Source of the DNA: Microcebus murinus
Lineage: Eukaryota > Chordata > Mammalia > Primates > Cheirogaleidae
Assembly (NCBI RefSeq): GCF_040939455.1
Contig: NC_134122.1
Location: 34,266,001-34,330,000, forward strand
Direction: 5' to 3'
DNA length: 64,000 bases
A program made the position numbers and the translations under genes. How positions within the stretch are numbered: position 1 is the first letter of the stretch; each line of letters opens with the position of its first letter. The notes under the pieces are model-generated. The model saw only the letters and a program-made list of their open reading frames with translations. It made no database searches and had not been told where the DNA came from. Positions 60,099 to 64,000 of this stretch are shown here, piece after piece.

Positions 60099-61152
60099 GT
60101 TAATTTCTTTAGTATCTTATGTGAACTGATTCTGTGGAGCATATTTCCTCCATAATGTGTGGCTGCTCTGCTTCATTGAGTTCTTTCTCCCTCTCCCCTA
60201 CTTCATATAAATCTATCTTCCTAGGGATCACCCCTGAGTCAAAATAGCTTAATGCTCTACCAAAGATTGGTCACAGGTTATCTGAACACTTTGAACCACT
60301 AAGTCACTACGTTTTTCACTTTTTCCTCATGGCTTCATGTATGATTTAGAGAGTGAATCAACTTTCAGCCAATTTATAAGTCTGGCCCAAATTTTACTTT
60401 ATGTGTTTGTAATGCCTCATGCTTAGGTTAAATAAGTAGCTACCAGGGCTCACTGTAGGGTCTCTGATCAAGTATGCAGCTTTGTGCACATGTATAGCTT
60501 TCTAGCCCATCAGACATAAGTAGGATCTTATCAAGGCTCCCTTTTAGTTCCTGGATATGCCTATTAATTTTCTGGCTGGCTTGCTGGTTTGTTGTTTGCT
60601 TCAGTCAATAATGAGATTTCAGGGTAGCTGCACTATTGATCTTGCCTGATTGTTTGCCATTGAGCTCACTATTGTTTTTGACAGTGCCCTTGATCTTAGA
60701 ATTCTTTTTCCATGTTGTGCTCCAAATAAAATCAGTCATTTTCAGCAATAGTGTCTTCATTCCCATAGTACCCCCCAGCACCCCAGCTTCATGGTACAGA
60801 AATATTGTTAGGGTGTGGGTGGGGAGTGGGAGTAGCACCAAACTAAAATGCTGTAGACTTCCACTGTTCTTTTTGAGGTTCAATAACTACTTGAATAAAC
60901 ATTTCTCAATTTGTTGAATGCCTTTGGTCAATTTTCAGAGTCCTTATGTGGTTGTTTTTGACAATTTTGTTCTGTTTTATTGTTTATTTTTGTGGTGAGG
61001 ATTTGCTAAGCTCCTCACTCAGCCATTCTGAAAGTTTTTCTCCCTTAGGTTTTGCTTTTGTTGTGGTTTAAAATCATACATACTGCAAAGTACACCCATC
61101 TTCAGTAAGAAAATACCCTTATAATCACCACCCAGATTATGATATAGGACGC

Positions 61153-62849
61153 GTCCATCCCCCAGACAGTGTGCACCACATCCTCTTCCCACCTGCCCAA
61201 CACCCGATGAATGTTACTAGTATATGTGCACATAAGTATTGATCAGTTCATACCAATTTGATGGTGAGTACATGTAGTGATTGTTTTTCCATTCTTATGA
61301 TACTTCCTAGAATGGGCTCCAGCTCTATCCAGGATAATACAAGAGGCGCTAGATCACCATAGTGTTTTGTGGCTAAGTAGAACTTCATGGTATACATATA
61401 CCACATTTTATTAATCCACTCATATTTTGATGGGCATGTGGGTTGTTTCCACATCTTTGCAATTGTGAACTATGCTGCTATACACATTCTAGTGCAAATG
61501 TCTTTTTAATAGAATGTCTTGTTTTTCTTTGGGTAGATGACCAGTAATGGGATTGCTGGATCAAATGGTAGTTCTATTTTTAGCTCTTTGAGGTACCTCC
61601 ATATTAATTTTTGCAGAAGCCGTACTAGTTTGCAGTCCCACTAGCAGTGTATGAGTGTTCAAGTCTCTCCATATCCACACCAACACTTAATGTTTTTTGT
61701 ACTTTTTGATAAAAGCCATTCTCACTGGAGTTAAGTGATATCTCAGTGTGGTTTTGATTTGCATTTCCCTGATGATTAGAGATGTTGAGCATTGTTTTCA
61801 TACGTCTGTTGGCGATTAGTCTGTCTTCTTTGAAAAGTTTCTGTTCATGTCCTTTGCCCACTTTTTAATAGGGTTGTTTTATTTTTTTCTTGCTGATTTT
61901 CCTGACTTCTATATAGGTTCTAGTTATCAACCCTTTATCGGATATATGGCATGCAAATATTTTCTCTCATTCTAGAGATTGTCTGTTCTCGTGATAGTTT
62001 CCTTGGCCGTGCGGAAGCTTTTTAATTTGATCAGGTCCCATTTATTTATTTTTATTGTTGCTGTGATTGCCTTTTGGGAGTGTTCTTCATAAATTCTTTG
62101 CCTAGGCTAATGTCTGTAAGAGTTTTTCCAACATTTTTTCTAGGATACTTATAGTTATAATTCTCATGCATTAAGTTTTTAAGTCTGTTATCCACCATGA
62201 ATTGATTTGTGTGAGAAATGAGAGGTGTAGATCCTATTTCAGTCTTTTACATGTGGCTATCTAATTTTCCCAGCACCATTTATTGAATAAGGATTCTTAT
62301 CCCCGGTGTATGTCTTTGTCTGCTTTGTCAAAAGATGAGATGGCTATATGAGGATGATTTTATATATGGGTTCTTAGTTCTGTTCCATGGCCTGTGCCAT
62401 GCTGTTTTAGTTACTATAGACTGGTATTATAGCTTGAAATCTGGTAAATTGATGCCTCCCAATTTGTTCTTTTTGCTTAAGATTGCTTTTGCTGTATGGG
62501 TTCTTCTCTGTTTTCATACAAAGCGTAGAATTATTTTTTTAGAACTCTGAAAAATGATGTTGGTGTTTTAATTGGCATTGCATTGAAACTATAGATCACT
62601 TTAAGTAATATATCCATTTTAGCAATGTTGATTCTGCGACCCATGATCTAGTTTAGTTTTCCCCCTGTTTACGTCCTCTGCTATTTCCTTCTTCAGTGTT
62701 TTGTAGTTCTCCCTGTAAAGGTCTTTCACCTCTTTAGTTAAATATATTGTTAGGTATTTTATTTTCTTTGTTGCTATTTTGAAGGCTATTGAGTCTTTGA
62801 TTTGGTTCTCAGTTTGACTGTTGTTGGTATATAGGAATGCTACCGATTT
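61153..62849 (-). mobile_element. L1 fragment lacking its 3' tail, ending in a fold-back
   Basis: Antisense L1 starting inside the 3'UTR (CATCCCCCAGACAGTGTGCA) without a poly(A) complement. It continues through ORF2 (minus-strand pieces 61248-61454 with [16 protein letters not shown]; 61625-61861) and upstream to about 62849 (KSVAFLYTN region). Stops and frameshifts throughout. The missing 3' tail means that either the junction with the old L1M at about 61150 is secondary or the tail was lost. Confidence 0.8.
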
Positions 62850-62869
62850 GCATTCCTATACACCAACAA
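62821..62869. repeat. 20-bp inverted repeat at the L1 5' edge
   Basis: The left arm TTGTTGGTATATAGGAATGC (62821-62840) and right arm GCATTCCTATACACCAACAA (62850-62869) are complementary with one difference, around a 9-base loop. The left arm is normal antisense L1 and the right arm is the same L1 text in sense orientation. Confidence 0.85.
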
Positions 62870-63014
62870 TAGAACTGGTATTTCTTGAACATTATTCACA
62901 TCTCCTTACGTTATTCATATATCTCAAAACTTAATTGTCTCTTATCTTCTCTCAGTGTTTTCCAATATACTGTGAGATCTCTGTTTTCGCTTACACTCCC
63001 TCATTCATCTACCA

Positions 63015-63170
63015 AATAATTATAAACACTTATTGCATGCTTACATATGTACTAGGTGCTGTGCCAGTTTCTTTTATGTATATTTTCTCAGTTGCTGCTC
63101 TTAAGGGTCCTGTGATATTATATATCCACAGTTTACAGATGAGGAGACTGAGCCTATGTTGATCTCTTTC
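63015..63170 (-). mobile_element. MIR
   Basis: Antisense MIR: TAAACACTTATTGCATGCTT, ATGTACTAGGTGCTGTGCCA and AGTTTACAGATGAGGAGACT. Confidence 0.75.
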
Positions 63171-63894
63171 CCTCTGTGAACACAAAGTCCTCCCTTCTCT
63201 TTAGACTGAGTTTGCAACCTCGTGCTCCATTCAACAGCTCAGGCTCACTTAGATTTATACTTACTGCTGGGCTATGTGGATGGTGGTCCTTTGAACACCA
63301 TTATGCTAAAGGAGCTATAAACCATGAGCCCCCTTAATGGAAATCTCTTGGGAGCTGTACTGCTTGTCCTGGGGTCTTCATTCCTAGAAAGTTGAGCCTC
63401 ACTGAGGAATTTGGAAGAAATAGGGGTAGAGGCTATGAATCTGCTCACCGTCCTATGCCAGGGCAGCTAACATCCTTAGAGTGATGGGCTTAAACTCATG
63501 GAGCAGTCAGTGGCGAGGAGGTGAAAGCCTGGTTTTCTCTCCTCCTGGTTGTAAAAATATTCATATAAAAGATTAATTAGCTATCTTGACTGATGGACGG
63601 GCTTTCGTTAGAATCCACCTATTATAAAGGTTTAGTATGCTAATGATTTGGAGCAAATCAGCTTTAGCATTGGGTGAATATATTGACTTATAAAGCTGAT
63701 TTAAACTTACTGGATGCACATTAGTTGTGTCACAAGCAGGAAAGGCTCATTGGCTGTGTCACTGTCATCTTCTCTACTACGTTTTAGTATTACTGAATAA
63801 TGAAAATATGTACTATCTATATTTTTAGGTGGTTGCTCTGCTTCTCCTACTGGATAAGAAAACAGGATGCCTTTCATCTACCTCTGTTTGTTTC
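63171..63894. other. Unassigned non-coding sequence
   Basis: About 720 bp with no repeat or exon recognised. Confidence 0.4.
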
Positions 63895-63985
63895 TATCGC
63901 CTGGCAGGATAGTGGACTTATAGCAAGATCCAGTAAATATTTGTTGAATAAATGCACAATAGATGCTTGACATGGCACCTGGCAC
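63895..63985 (+). mobile_element. L2 3'-end fragment
   Basis: CAAGATCCAGTAAATATTTG, TTGAATAAATGCACAATAGA and CATGGCACCTGGCACACAGT resemble the L2 tail. Confidence 0.5.
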
Positions 63986-64000
63986 ACAGTGGATGCTTGA

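Larger units (their letters stand above)
56780..60990 (-). mobile_element. Old L1M element(s) in antisense, split by MER1
   Basis: Antisense L1M in order. The 3'-end-like text is at 56810-56930 (GTGTAACCATCACCACAATC). The ORF2 endonuclease region is at about 57150-57900 (TTGACTCATTGGATATTTAA, AGCATATGATCTATCCTGGA, AAATGTCCCTCTTTGTCTCT). The 5' part continues after the MER1 (TTTGCCATCATTTTAGGGAG, TCATCTGGGTCCCTCAGAGA, TGCTGAAAACTGGATATATT). The RT region is skipped between 56930 and 57150, so it is deleted or is two copies. All frames are broken. Confidence 0.7.

Overview
The window is 64 kb of AT-rich mammalian DNA with no host exon that I can recognise. It reads as intergenic or deep intronic sequence shaped almost entirely by transposable elements. 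The host looks like a strepsirrhine primate, most likely a lemur. The evidence is dimeric 7SL-derived Alus that carry lemur-type diagnostic wording (the copy at 14633-14981), young L1s whose 3' ends match each other but are not the anthropoid L1PA type, and old pan-mammalian repeats (MIR, L2, MER1, Tigger1). The organism call is an inference from repeat content.

Layout. 1-1030 is unassigned. 1033-6019 is a degraded Tigger1 (pogo-type) DNA transposon, split by two L1 insertions. 6745-8160 holds an Alu and an L1 tail, followed by an unusual degenerate tandem repeat (about 8163-8940). 9255-11168 packs MIR, MER1, a young L1 with target-site duplication, MIR and MER1. 13481-13605 is a compact MITE flanked by TA. 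13945-14981 is old L1 plus a lemur-type Alu. 18425-20491 is a complete but dead mariner transposon. It is interrupted by a 786-bp block that reappears, inverted and with no difference that I can find, at 23100-23885. 23886-42467 is mostly unassigned sequence with scattered MIR/L2, an L1 3' end, an Alu and Tigger-type MITEs nested in a MIR, and MER1. 42486-46454 is a nearly full-length L1 on the minus strand. It has an intact 334-aa ORF1, a GC-rich 5'UTR with a YY1-type box at its very start, an 18-bp target-site duplication, and a large internal deletion that removes the reverse-transcriptase part of ORF2. 46473-50430 is unassigned. 50430-54777 contains a hAT MITE, L2, two Alus, old L1 and a second Tigger-type element. 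56780-62870 is old L1M split by MER1, followed by a younger L1 fragment that ends in a fold-back. 63015-64000 has MIR and L2 traces.

The window holds no functioning gene system beyond the L1 ORF1. No tRNA, rRNA, CRISPR array or host protein-coding exon was identified. The most notable signal is the apparently perfect 786-bp inverted duplication. It copied part of an L1 plus its unique 3' flank into the middle of an older mariner, with no poly(A) tail and no evident target duplication, which points to a recent DNA-templated insertion (or an assembly error) rather than ordinary retrotransposition.
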